DNA of 25,648 bases from JBBQSN01 sp038213835 (GTDB lineage: Bacteria > Actinomycetota > Actinomycetes > Actinomycetales > CAWJMD01). Both the position numbers and the translations under genes were made by a program. The stretch is from NCBI GenBank assembly GCA_038213835.1, contig JBBQSN010000027.1:1-25648 (forward strand), given 5' to 3'. This document shows, one piece after another, positions 7,151-13,852 of the stretch (its first letter is position 1; each line of letters opens with the position of its first letter). The notes under the pieces were generated by a model. That model made no database searches. It saw only the letters and a list, made by a program, of their open reading frames with translations, and was not told the origin of the DNA.

Positions 7151-8625
7151 GCGTCCTCCTCCTTGGAGTCCTGCTCGTCGGTTCGTGCGCGGGCCGTCCG
7201 TGCCGCCTCGGCCGCCGGGCTGCCGGGGCGGCGGCGCTCGACCCACCCGTCCACGTTGCGCTGCCGGCCGCGGGCGACCGCCATCGCCCCCGGCGGGACG
7301 TCCTGGGTGATGACCGATCCGGCGGCGGTGTAGGCGCCGGCACCGATCGTGAGGGGCGCGACCAGCATCGAGTCGCTGCCGACCCGCGCGTGGTCGCCGA
7401 CCACGGTGCGGTGCTTGTCGACGCCGTCGTAGTTGACGAACACCGTGGCGGCGCCGATGTTCGCGCCCTCCCCGATCTCCGCGTCACCCACGTAGGACAG
7501 GTGGGGCACCTTCGAGCCGGCGCCGATCACCGCGTTCTTGGTCTCCACGAAGCCGCCGATCTTGCCCTTCGCCCCGAGCACGGTGCCGGGCCGCAGGAAG
7601 CTGAACGGGCCGACGGTGGCGCCTGCGCCGAGCCGAGCGCCATCGCCGTGCGAGCGCACGACGCAGGCGCCCTCGCCGACCTCGCAGTCGCGCAGCGTGG
7701 TGTCGGGGCCGATGGTCGCGCCCTCGGCCACCGAGGTGCTCCCGTGCAGCTGCACGCCGGGCAGGACGGTGACGTCGCGAGCGAGGGTCACGTCGGCGTC
7801 GATCCAGGTGGTGGCGGGGTCGACGACGGTCACGCCCTCGCGCATCCAGCCCTCGACCACCCGGCGGTTCAGCTCGGCGCCCATCCGGGCGAGCTGCACC
7901 CGGTCGTTGACGCCCTCGGTCTGCCAGACGTCGTCGATGCGGTGCGCGGCCACCGTGCCGCCGCCCTCGCGGGCCAGTCGCAGGACGTCGGTGAGGTACA
8001 TCTCCCCCTGGGCGTTGTCGCGGCCGACCCGGCCGAGGGCCTCGACCAGCACGGCGGCGTCGAACGCATAGAGACCGGAGTTGATCTCGTTGATGGCGCG
8101 CTGGGCCTCGTCGGCGTCCTTGTGCTCGACGACGCCACTCACGTGACCGTCGCCGTCGCGCAGCACCCGCCCGTACCCGGTGGGGTCCGCAACGTCGGCG
8201 GTGATGACGGTGGCGGCGTGGCCGCCCGACTCGTGCGCCGCGACCAGGTCGGCCAGGGTGGCGCCGGTGAGCATCGGGACGTCGCCGTAGGTGACCAGCA
8301 CGGTCCCGGTCAGAGGGGCGCCGTCGCGGGGGGCGGCCAACGCCTCGAGGCCGCACTGGACGGCACGCCCGGTGCCGGGGACGTCGTCCTGGTCGGCGAG
8401 GACCGCACCGGGCTCGTGCTGGACTGCGTGGGCGGCGACGGCATCGCGCTCGTGCCGCACCACCACGACGAGGTGCTCGGGGTCGACGGCCCGGACCGCG
8501 AGCAGCGCGTGGCCGAGCAGGGTGCGACCGGCGACGGGGTGCAGGACCTTGGGGGTGGCCGACCTCATCCGGGTGCCCTCGCCTGCGGCGAGGACCAGGG
8601 CGGCGGCCGGGCGGGTCGAGCGCAC
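7147..8625 (-). CDS. glmU: Bifunctional UDP-GlcNAc pyrophosphorylase/glucosamine-1-phosphate acetyltransferase
   Basis: A 492-residue bifunctional enzyme that acetylates glucosamine-1-phosphate and then uridylates it to UDP-GlcNAc, the precursor of peptidoglycan. The N-terminal nucleotidyltransferase domain has LVLAAGEGTRMRSATPKVLH (about 10-30), GTGRAVQ and TYGDVPML. The C-terminal half is the left-handed beta-helix acetyltransferase with hexapeptide repeats (FLRPGTVLGAKGKIGGFVET, LSYVGDAEIGEGANIGAAT, VNYDGVDKHRTVVGDHARVG). A charged tail of about 35 residues ends the protein. The GTG at 8625 is preceded by GAGGAGA about 8 bases upstream. Its stop overlaps the prs start, so the operon is glmU-prs, possibly continuing to the Rrf2 gene. 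Confidence 0.96.
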   Translation of the reverse strand: MRSTRPAAALVLAAGEGTRMRSATPKVLHPVAGRTLLGHALLAVRAVDPEHLVVVVRHERDAVAAHAVQHEPGAVLADQDDVPGTGRAVQCGLEALAAPRDGAPLTGTVLVTYGDVPMLTGATLADLVAAHESGGHAATVITADVADPTGYGRVLRDGDGHVSGVVEHKDADEAQRAINEINSGLYAFDAAVLVEALGRVGRDNAQGEMYLTDVLRLAREGGGTVAAHRIDDVWQTEGVNDRVQLARMGAELNRRVVEGWMREGVTVVDPATTWIDADVTLARDVTVLPGVQLHGSTSVAEGATIGPDTTLRDCEVGEGACVVRSHGDGARLGAGATVGPFSFLRPGTVLGAKGKIGGFVETKNAVIGAGSKVPHLSYVGDAEIGEGANIGAATVFVNYDGVDKHRTVVGDHARVGSDSMLVAPLTIGAGAYTAAGSVITQDVPPGAMAVARGRQRNVDGWVERRRPGSPAAEAARTARARTDEQDSKEEDA

Positions 8626-8675
8626 GCGGACGGTCTCCTCGAGGGGGTGAGCGGGGAGGGAGCGGACGGTCGCTC

Positions 8676-8681
8676 ACTGTA
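8676..8681 (-). promoter_or_regulatory. Candidate -10 box for glmU
   Basis: On the minus strand TACAGT fits TAnnnT, inside the only AT-rich patch (GTATACAGT) between tRNA-Gln and glmU. It would give a leader of about 45 bases that includes the glmU ribosome binding site. No -35 box is recognised. Confidence 0.45.
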
Positions 8682-8753
8682 TACGCCGGGCGGGGCCGGG
8701 CGGCCGACCGTCGGGCCACCGGTCCGGCACGGACCGGGCCGTCGACCGGGTTG

Positions 8754-8824
8754 CTCCCCCGCGAGGACTCGAACCTCGATTCGCGGTTCCAAAGACCGCT
8801 GTCCTGCCGTTGGACGACGGGGGA
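8754..8824 (-). tRNA. tRNA-Gln (anticodon TTG)
   Basis: The minus strand folds into a complete 71-base cloverleaf: acceptor TCCCCCG/CGGGGGA, D stem GTCC/GGAC, anticodon stem GCGGT/ACCGC with loop CTTTGGA (anticodon TTG), T stem CGAGG/CCTCG with loop TTCGAGT, and discriminator G. CCA is not encoded. It lies upstream of glmU on the same strand. CACACT on the minus strand (8848-8853) could be its -10 box. Confidence 0.96.
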
Positions 8825-8880
8825 CCGCCGCGTCGCGGCGCGGGGTCAGTGTGCCAGGGGCGCCGCGAGGGTCGCTCGCT

Positions 8881-8922
8881 GCTTACGGGCTCGTAGGTTA
8901 CGGTTGCGTAAGCGACTACGAT
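8881..8922 (+). promoter_or_regulatory. Nested inverted repeats (operator) and promoter of the desaturase operon
   Basis: Three interlocking inverted repeats occupy 41 bases: GCTTACG (8881-8887)/CGTAAGC (8907-8913), TCGTAG (8891-8896)/CTACGA (8916-8921) and TTACG (8898-8902)/CGTAA (8907-8911). TAGGTT (8894-8899) fits a -10 box within them. This looks like the binding site of a dimeric regulator, most simply the TetR protein encoded by the second gene of the operon. The repeats are seen; their function is inferred. Confidence 0.55.
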
Positions 8923-8933
8923 GCGGAGGCGTC

Positions 8934-9902
8934 ATGACGACCACGGACGACCGAGACCGGCTGGACCAGATGCAGACCCGGATGCTGATCGAGCTCGAGC
9001 CCGTCGTCGCGCAGAACCTCGAGCGGCACATCGGGATCGCCAAGGACTGGATGCCGCACGACTACATCCCGTGGAGCGAGGGCAAGGACTTCGCCTTCCT
9101 CGGCGGTGAGGACTGGCAGCCTGGCGACTCGCGGCTCGACCCGGTCGCGAAGACGGCGATGATCGTCAACCTGCTGACCGAGGACAACCTCCCCAGCTAC
9201 CACCGCGAGATCGCCACGCGCTTCGGGCGCGACGGCGCGTGGGGCGAATGGGTCGGCCGCTGGACCGCCGAGGAGGGTCGCCACGGCGTCGCGCTGCGCG
9301 ACTACCTCGTCGTCACCCGCGGGGTCGACCCCGTCAAGCTCGAGAACCTGCGGATGATCCACATGGTCGCCGGGTACGACTCGGGCGAGAAGTCGATGCT
9401 GCAGACCGTCGCCTACGTCTCGTTCCAGGAGCTGGCCACCCGGGTCAGCCATCGCAACACGGGCAAGGCCACCGGCTGCCCGGTCGCCGAGCGCCTGCTG
9501 CAGCGGATCGCGGTCGACGAGAACCTGCACATGGTCTTCTACCGCAACATGATGTCCGCAGCGTTCGATCTCGCGCCCGACGACACCATGGAGGCGGTGC
9601 TCGCCGAGGTCGTGGGGTTCGAGATGCCTGGCGCCACCATGCCTGACTTCAACCGCAACTCCCTCACCATCGCGATGGCCGGCATCTACGACCAGCGGCT
9701 GCACTTCGACGACGTCATCATGCCCGTGCTGAAGTTCTGGAAGGTGTTCGAGCGCACCGACTTCGGGCCGCGCGGCGAGAAGGCGCGCCAGGAGCTCAGC
9801 GAGTACCTGGACAAGCTCGACCAGAACGCCGCCCGGTTCGTCACCCGGCGCGAGGAGGCGGCGGCCCGCAAGGCCGAGCGCCAGGCCGCTGCGGGGAACT
9901 GA
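8934..9902 (+). CDS. Acyl-ACP desaturase-like ferritin-fold diiron protein
   Basis: A 322-residue soluble type 2 fatty-acid desaturase related to plant stearoyl-ACP desaturase and mycobacterial DesA proteins, expected to introduce a double bond into acyl-ACP or acyl-CoA. The diiron ligands can be placed as Glu83 (LLTEDNLPSYH), Glu114 and His117 (EEGRHG), Glu166 (SFQELATRVSH), and Glu196 and His199 (DENLHMVFYRN), a complete two-ExxH set. The C-terminus is a charged Arg/Ala/Glu helix. The ATG at 8934 is used because GGAGG (8925-8929) lies 4 bases upstream; the open frame upstream is the antisense of the tRNA gene. The TetR gene follows after 37 bases. Substrate and double-bond position cannot be read from the sequence. 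Confidence 0.9.
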   Translation: MTTTDDRDRLDQMQTRMLIELEPVVAQNLERHIGIAKDWMPHDYIPWSEGKDFAFLGGEDWQPGDSRLDPVAKTAMIVNLLTEDNLPSYHREIATRFGRDGAWGEWVGRWTAEEGRHGVALRDYLVVTRGVDPVKLENLRMIHMVAGYDSGEKSMLQTVAYVSFQELATRVSHRNTGKATGCPVAERLLQRIAVDENLHMVFYRNMMSAAFDLAPDDTMEAVLAEVVGFEMPGATMPDFNRNSLTIAMAGIYDQRLHFDDVIMPVLKFWKVFERTDFGPRGEKARQELSEYLDKLDQNAARFVTRREEAAARKAERQAAAGN

Positions 9903-9939
9903 CGTACCGCACGGGGCGCGACCAGGGGGAACCGAGATC

Positions 9940-10611
9940 ATGTCCGACGTGACCACGGGGACCCCACGCACCAAGCCGCCCTCGACGCGCAGCCGGATGA
10001 CCGGCAAGGAGCGACGCGAGCAGCTCGTGCTCGTCGGTCGGAAGCTGTTCGCGGAGAAGGGCTTCGAGGGCACGAGCGTTGAGGAGATCGCCTTGCGCGC
10101 GTCGGTGTCCAAGCCCGTCGTGTACGAGCACTTCGGCGGCAAGGAGGGGCTCTACGCCGTCGTGGTCGACCGCGAGATCCACGACCTGCTGTCGTCGATC
10201 GCGGGCGCCCTCGATGCCCAGGCGCACCCGCGGGTGCTCGCCGAGCGTGCCGCGATGGGTCTGCTCGACTACATCGAGAACTCGACCGACGGCTTCCGGA
10301 TCCTCGTCCGCGACTCGCCCGTCACCGGCACCACCGGCGGGTTCGCCAGCCTGATCAGCGACGTCGCGACCCAGGTCGAGCACATCCTCGCCGCGGCGTT
10401 CAAGAAGAACGGTCTCGACACCAAGTTCGCCCCGATGTACGCGCAGATGCTGGTCGGCATGGTCGCGCTCACCGGGCAGTGGTGGCTCGACTCGCGCAAG
10501 CCGAAGAAGGAGGAGGTCGCCGCGCACCTGGTGAACCTGGCCTGGAACGGGCTGTCGTCCCTGGAGGCCAAGCCACGGCTGCACGACAACCAGCCGCGGC
10601 CGGAGCGCTAG
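9940..10611 (+). CDS. TetR-family transcriptional regulator
   Basis: A 223-residue TetR regulator with helix-turn-helix at about residues 22-70 (RREQLVLVGRKLFAEKGFEG, ASVSKPVVYEHFGGKEGLYA). The C-terminal ligand domain includes GFRILVRDSPVTGTTGG and VALTGQWWLDSRKPKKEEVA. From memory this ending closely resembles M. tuberculosis Rv1019, which also lies next to glmU, so it may be the ortholog. It lies 37 bases after the desaturase in the same direction and probably shares its transcript. A GGGGGA precedes the ATG. The natural inference is that it senses an acyl ligand and binds the repeats upstream of the desaturase. Its stop directly abuts the stop of the convergent NUDIX gene. Confidence 0.9.
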   Translation: MSDVTTGTPRTKPPSTRSRMTGKERREQLVLVGRKLFAEKGFEGTSVEEIALRASVSKPVVYEHFGGKEGLYAVVVDREIHDLLSSIAGALDAQAHPRVLAERAAMGLLDYIENSTDGFRILVRDSPVTGTTGGFASLISDVATQVEHILAAAFKKNGLDTKFAPMYAQMLVGMVALTGQWWLDSRKPKKEEVAAHLVNLAWNGLSSLEAKPRLHDNQPRPER

Positions 10612-11070
10612 CTACCCGTCCAGCATGCGAAGGGCCCGTCGAACCAGCTCGACCACCTCGAGGGTGCCGTTACGCACCTCCGCCAGAGGGAACCACGCCG
10701 CCGCCATCGTGCTGCCGTCGACCTCCTGCACCGCGGGCTCGGACGCGTCGGTGACGGTGCCGAGGAACAGCAGCCGCACCGCGTGGTAGTCCTCCAGCAC
10801 GCCGCTGGGCGCCCGGCCGGTGAAGTGCACCGAGTCGACGTCCAGCAGCGCGCCCACCGCGACCACGAGCCCGGTCTCCTCGTGCACCTCGCGCACGACG
10901 GCGGCGCGAGGGTGCTCGCCGTGGTCGATGCCGCCGCCGGGCAGTGTCCACGCCCCCGGCCAGCCGGTGCGGTCCGACAGCTGCGCGAGCAGGATCCGTC
11001 CCTCGCGCACGCAGACCGCGTAGGCGGCCACCCGCTGACGGGGCACCGGGGCGGGCTCGGGCTCGGTCAC
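10612..11070 (-). CDS. NUDIX hydrolase
   Basis: A 152-residue NUDIX protein, cleaving a nucleoside diphosphate linked to an unknown group. A complete Nudix box GX5EX7REVXEEXGL is visible as GIDHGEHPRAAVVREVHEET followed by GL (about residues 47-68), preceded by PGAWTLPGG. The GTG at 11070 gives the shortest protein containing the whole domain; the open frame upstream runs antisense into the divergent gene. TACTGT on the minus strand (11079-11084), 8 bases before the GTG, suggests a leaderless transcript. The stop directly abuts that of the TetR gene (palindrome TAGCTA at 10609-10614). The substrate cannot be predicted. Confidence 0.88.
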   Translation of the reverse strand: MTEPEPAPVPRQRVAAYAVCVREGRILLAQLSDRTGWPGAWTLPGGGIDHGEHPRAAVVREVHEETGLVVAVGALLDVDSVHFTGRAPSGVLEDYHAVRLLFLGTVTDASEPAVQEVDGSTMAAAWFPLAEVRNGTLEVVELVRRALRMLDG

Positions 11071-11078
11071 GGTCCCCG

Positions 11079-11117
11079 ACAGTAGTCCCGGCGGGCATCG
11101 GGGCCGGCCCGTACTGT
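11079..11117. promoter_or_regulatory. Mirrored divergent promoters of the two NUDIX genes
   Basis: ACAGTA (11079-11084, TACTGT on the minus strand) and TACTGT (11112-11117) are identical -10-like hexamers facing away from each other within the 54-bp gap. They lie 8 bases before GTG 11070 and 7 bases before ATG 11125 respectively, the spacing of leaderless promoters. No -35 elements are evident. Confidence 0.5.
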
Positions 11118-11124
11118 GACGGGC

Positions 11125-11652
11125 ATGGCTCCCCTGGCGACGACCGTGGCGACGCTGCGCCGTCGCGGGTACACCGCGGCGCTGCTGGCGTTCCGCCGCT
11201 CCCCCGCGCCGCTGCGCCGTGCGATGGTCCGCGCGGCCACCCCGGGCTTCACCGTCGGTGCGGTCGTGGCGATCACGCACGGCGAACGCGTGCTGTTCCT
11301 GCGCCAGCCGCACCGCGAGGGCTGGAGCCTGCCCGGTGGCCTGCTCGACCGGGGCGAGAGCGCCGAGCACGCCGTGGTGCGCGAGGTGCGCGAGGAGACC
11401 GGTCTGCGGATCGAGGTGGGTGTCCCGCTGACCTGCCAGGTGAACTCTCCGCTGCGCCGGGTCGACGTCATCTACCGGCTCGAGGTCGACCACGAGCCCG
11501 TGGTGCACGTGGGCGGGGAGGCCAAGGCGCACGCCTGGTACAGCCTCGACCGGCTGCCGTCCGCCGACGGCGCGACCCAGGAGATCGTCGCGCTGCTGCG
11601 CACCGCCGGGTCGGCCGGCGCCGCGTCCGGTCGGCTGCTCGGCCGGTCGTGA
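11125..11652 (+). CDS. NUDIX hydrolase
   Basis: A 175-residue NUDIX protein. An Arg-rich N-terminal helix region (about 1-38) precedes the domain; the Nudix box is GLLDRGESAEHAVVREVREE followed by TGL, after GWSLPGG. The ATG at 11125 is preferred to the in-frame GTG at 11116 because TACTGT (11112-11117) sits 7 bases upstream as a leaderless -10 and overlaps that GTG. Its stop overlaps the next gene's GTG by 4 bases (GTGA at 11649-11652), so it is coupled to a sugar-phosphate nucleotidyltransferase. This suggests, but does not show, a nucleotide-sugar substrate. Confidence 0.88.
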   Translation: MAPLATTVATLRRRGYTAALLAFRRSPAPLRRAMVRAATPGFTVGAVVAITHGERVLFLRQPHREGWSLPGGLLDRGESAEHAVVREVREETGLRIEVGVPLTCQVNSPLRRVDVIYRLEVDHEPVVHVGGEAKAHAWYSLDRLPSADGATQEIVALLRTAGSAGAASGRLLGRS

Positions 11653-12467
11653 CACCGGCCGTCCCCGCCGGCGTCGTGCTCGCCGCCGGGGCCGGCACGC
11701 GCGCGCGACCGCTGTCGTTGCTTCGTCCCAAGTCGTTGTTCCCGGTGGGTGGCAGCCCGCTGCTCGAGCGGGCCCTGACGGCGATGCGGCCGCACCTCGG
11801 CTCCGGGCCCGCCCACCTGGCCGTCAACGCCCACCACCTCGCCGAGCAGGTCGCGCGGCACGTCGGCGACGACGCGCACGTCTCGGTCGAGCAGCCCGAG
11901 GCGCTCGGCACCGCCGGTGCACTCGGCGCCCTGCGCCAGTGGCTCGGCCAGCGAGATGCGTTGGTGCTCAATGCCGATGCCTACCTCGTGGGGGTCGACC
12001 CCGTGTCCACCCTGCTCGAGGGCTGGGACGGCCGCCGCAGCCGGCTGCTGGTCGTGACCGCCGAGGGGGCACCGGACTTCACCGACGAGCGCGGTGGCTG
12101 GCGGTACGTGGGCGGCTGCCTCCTGCCCGCGGCGGCGCTGACCGGGCTGAGAGGCGAACCGAGCGGGCTCTACGAGGTGCTGTGGCGTGACCAGGAGGCC
12201 GCCGGCGGGCTGGACCTCGTCCGGTTCGAGGGCACCGCGATCGACTGCGGCACGCCGTCCGACTACCTGCGCGCGAACCTGCACACCTCGGGCGGCCACC
12301 CCGTGGTCGGCGATGGGGCGCAGGTGATGGGCACGCTGGTCCGCTCGGTGGTCTGGGACGGCGCCGTCGTCCGTCCTGACGAGCACCTGGTCGACTGCGT
12401 CCGGGCGGGTTCGGCCGACCAGCCGGTCACGGTGCGGGTGGACCCCCGGCCGGACGGCGAGGCCTGA
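11649..12467 (+). CDS. Sugar-phosphate nucleotidyltransferase (MurU/mannose-1-P guanylyltransferase-like)
   Basis: A 272-residue NTP transferase that should make an NDP-sugar from a sugar-1-phosphate. The signature GVVLAAGAGTRARPLSLLRP and KSLFPVGGSPLLERAL occupy residues about 8-42; VNAHHLAEQVARHVG and EQPEALGTAGALGALRQWL follow, then the metal-binding LNADAYLVG. The last 50 residues, VVGDGAQVMGTLVRSVVWDG, look like one or two turns of left-handed beta-helix. The GTG at 11649 overlaps the NUDIX stop (GTGA). The overall form recalls MurU-like uridylyltransferases, but the sugar and nucleotide are not identifiable. A strong hairpin follows at 12497-12529. Confidence 0.85.
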   Translation: MTPAVPAGVVLAAGAGTRARPLSLLRPKSLFPVGGSPLLERALTAMRPHLGSGPAHLAVNAHHLAEQVARHVGDDAHVSVEQPEALGTAGALGALRQWLGQRDALVLNADAYLVGVDPVSTLLEGWDGRRSRLLVVTAEGAPDFTDERGGWRYVGGCLLPAAALTGLRGEPSGLYEVLWRDQEAAGGLDLVRFEGTAIDCGTPSDYLRANLHTSGGHPVVGDGAQVMGTLVRSVVWDGAVVRPDEHLVDCVRAGSADQPVTVRVDPRPDGEA

Positions 12468-12496
12468 CCCAGCCGGGTGGGACGTCGCCGCACCAG

Positions 12497-12529
12497 GGTG
12501 CCGGGACGTCCGGATCCGGGCCCGGCACC
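12497..12529 (+). terminator. GC hairpin after the nucleotidyltransferase
   Basis: GGTGCCGGG (12497-12505) and CCCGGCACC (12521-12529) form a perfect 9-bp stem, whose 15-base loop itself contains the palindrome CCGGATCCGG (12510-12519). It lies 29 bases after the stop, without a U-tract. Confidence 0.55.
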
Positions 12530-12544
12530 TCGGCGTTGCCGGAT

Positions 12545-12579
12545 GGTCACCCGCTGTTCGGGCGGATCGTCCAGATCCG
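12545..12579 (+). promoter_or_regulatory. Possible PhoP box and inverted repeat upstream of the phosphodiesterase gene
   Basis: GGTCACCCGCT (12545-12555) matches the 11-base Streptomyces PhoP direct-repeat unit G(G/T)TCAYYYR(G/C)G at 10 of 11 positions. The adjacent GTTCGGGCGGA (12556-12566) matches at 7 of 11, in the correct 11-bp register. A separate inverted repeat, CGGATC/GATCCG (12563-12568/12574-12579), follows. The regulatory role is inferred. Confidence 0.35.
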
Positions 12580-12637
12580 TCCACGTCGGGGCGGTGGGCT
12601 GGGTGCGTCGTCCCCGTCCGTCCCACCGGAGGAAACC

Positions 12638-13780
12638 GTGAGATCACGCCTGGCGCTCGTCGCCGTCGTCACCGCCCTGGCAGCCGCCGTCCCCGCCGCA
12701 GCCGGTCAGCTGGCCGCCCAGCAGGCACCCGCCGCGCCCGCCGCCACCGCGGCGCAGCGTCCGATCGACCCCGACCGTCCCCTGGTCGTCGGGCACCGCG
12801 GAGCCAGTGGCTACCGCCCGGAGCACACGCTGGCCTCCTACGAGCTCGCGGCCCGGATGGGGGCCGACTACATCGAGCCGGACCTCGTCTCCACCAGCGA
12901 CGGGGTGCTCGTCGCCCGGCACGAGAACGAGATCAGCGGGACGACGGATGTCGCCTCCCGCACCGAGTTCGCCGATCGCAGGACGACCAAGACGGTCGAC
13001 GGCGCCGCGCTGACGGGCTGGTTCACGGAGGACTTCACTCTGCGCGAGCTGCGGACGCTGAGGGCGATCGAGCGGATCCCGGCCGTGCGGCAGGAGAACA
13101 CCATCCACGACGGCCGGTACCAGGTGCCGACCTTCACCGAGGTGCTGGAGCTGCGTGCGAGGCTCAGCAAGGAGCTCAAGCGGGAGATCGGCGTGTACCC
13201 GGAGATCAAGCACCCGACGTACTTCCGCTCGATCGGCCTGCCGCTGGAGGAGCCGCTCGTGCGCGACCTGAGGAAGGCGCGGATGAACGACCGCGGCGAC
13301 CCGGTCTTCGTCCAGTCCTTCGAGCTCACCCCGCTCGAGCGGCTGCGCACCCGACTGGGGCTTCGCGTCCCCACCGTCTTCCTCACCGGCAGCTCCGGCG
13401 CTCCCTACGACCTGGTCGCCGCCGGCGACCCGCGGACCTACGCCGACCTCACCAGTCGCCGTGGGCTGCAGTCGATCTCGGGGTTCATCGACGGGCTCGG
13501 CCCGGAGAAGAACCAGGTGATCCCCCGGACGGCCTCCGGCGCGCTGGGCAACCCGACAGCGCTCGTCCGCAACGCGCACCGGGCCGGCCTGCAGGTGCAC
13601 CCCTACACCTTCCGGGCCGAGAACGCGTTCCTGCCCCCGGCCCTGCGGTCCTCCGACGACCCCGCCGACTACGGAGACGTCATCACCGAGATCCAGGCGT
13701 ACCTGGACGCCGGTGTCGACGGGTTCTTCACCGACCAGCCGGACCTCGGCGTGCTGGCCCGGGACACCTGGGACGACTGA
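12638..13780 (+). CDS. Exported glycerophosphodiester phosphodiesterase (GDPD/GlpQ-like)
   Basis: A 380-residue secreted enzyme releasing glycerol-3-phosphate from deacylated phospholipids or teichoic acids. Residues 1-28 form a signal peptide with the hydrophobic run LALVAVVTALAAAVPAAAG, then an Ala/Pro linker. The catalytic set is visible: His53-Arg54 (VGHRGASGYRPEHT), Glu80 and Asp82 (YIEPDLVSTSDG) and His95 (VARHE). The C-terminus ends with DAGVDGFFTDQPDLGV, typical of the family. The GTG at 12638 is chosen because GGAGG (12628-12632) lies 5 bases upstream and the signal peptide follows directly. Streptomyces glpQ homologs belong to the Pho regulon, which fits the PhoP-box-like repeats upstream. 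Confidence 0.93.
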   Translation: MRSRLALVAVVTALAAAVPAAAGQLAAQQAPAAPAATAAQRPIDPDRPLVVGHRGASGYRPEHTLASYELAARMGADYIEPDLVSTSDGVLVARHENEISGTTDVASRTEFADRRTTKTVDGAALTGWFTEDFTLRELRTLRAIERIPAVRQENTIHDGRYQVPTFTEVLELRARLSKELKREIGVYPEIKHPTYFRSIGLPLEEPLVRDLRKARMNDRGDPVFVQSFELTPLERLRTRLGLRVPTVFLTGSSGAPYDLVAAGDPRTYADLTSRRGLQSISGFIDGLGPEKNQVIPRTASGALGNPTALVRNAHRAGLQVHPYTFRAENAFLPPALRSSDDPADYGDVITEIQAYLDAGVDGFFTDQPDLGVLARDTWDD

Positions 13781-13807
13781 CCGTCCCCGGCCACCGAGGA
13801 CTGCGTC

Positions 13808-13852
13808 CACCCGGCGGGTCAGCGCTCCAGCCACGGAGCCGCCCGCCGGGTG
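13808..13852. terminator. Bidirectional terminator between convergent genes
   Basis: CACCCGGCGGG (13808-13818) and CCCGCCGGGTG (13842-13852) form a perfect 11-bp stem, and the loop contains a second stem GCTCC/GGAGC (13824-13828/13835-13839). It spans the stop codon of the leftward photolyase-related gene and lies just after the phosphodiesterase gene. Confidence 0.6.
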
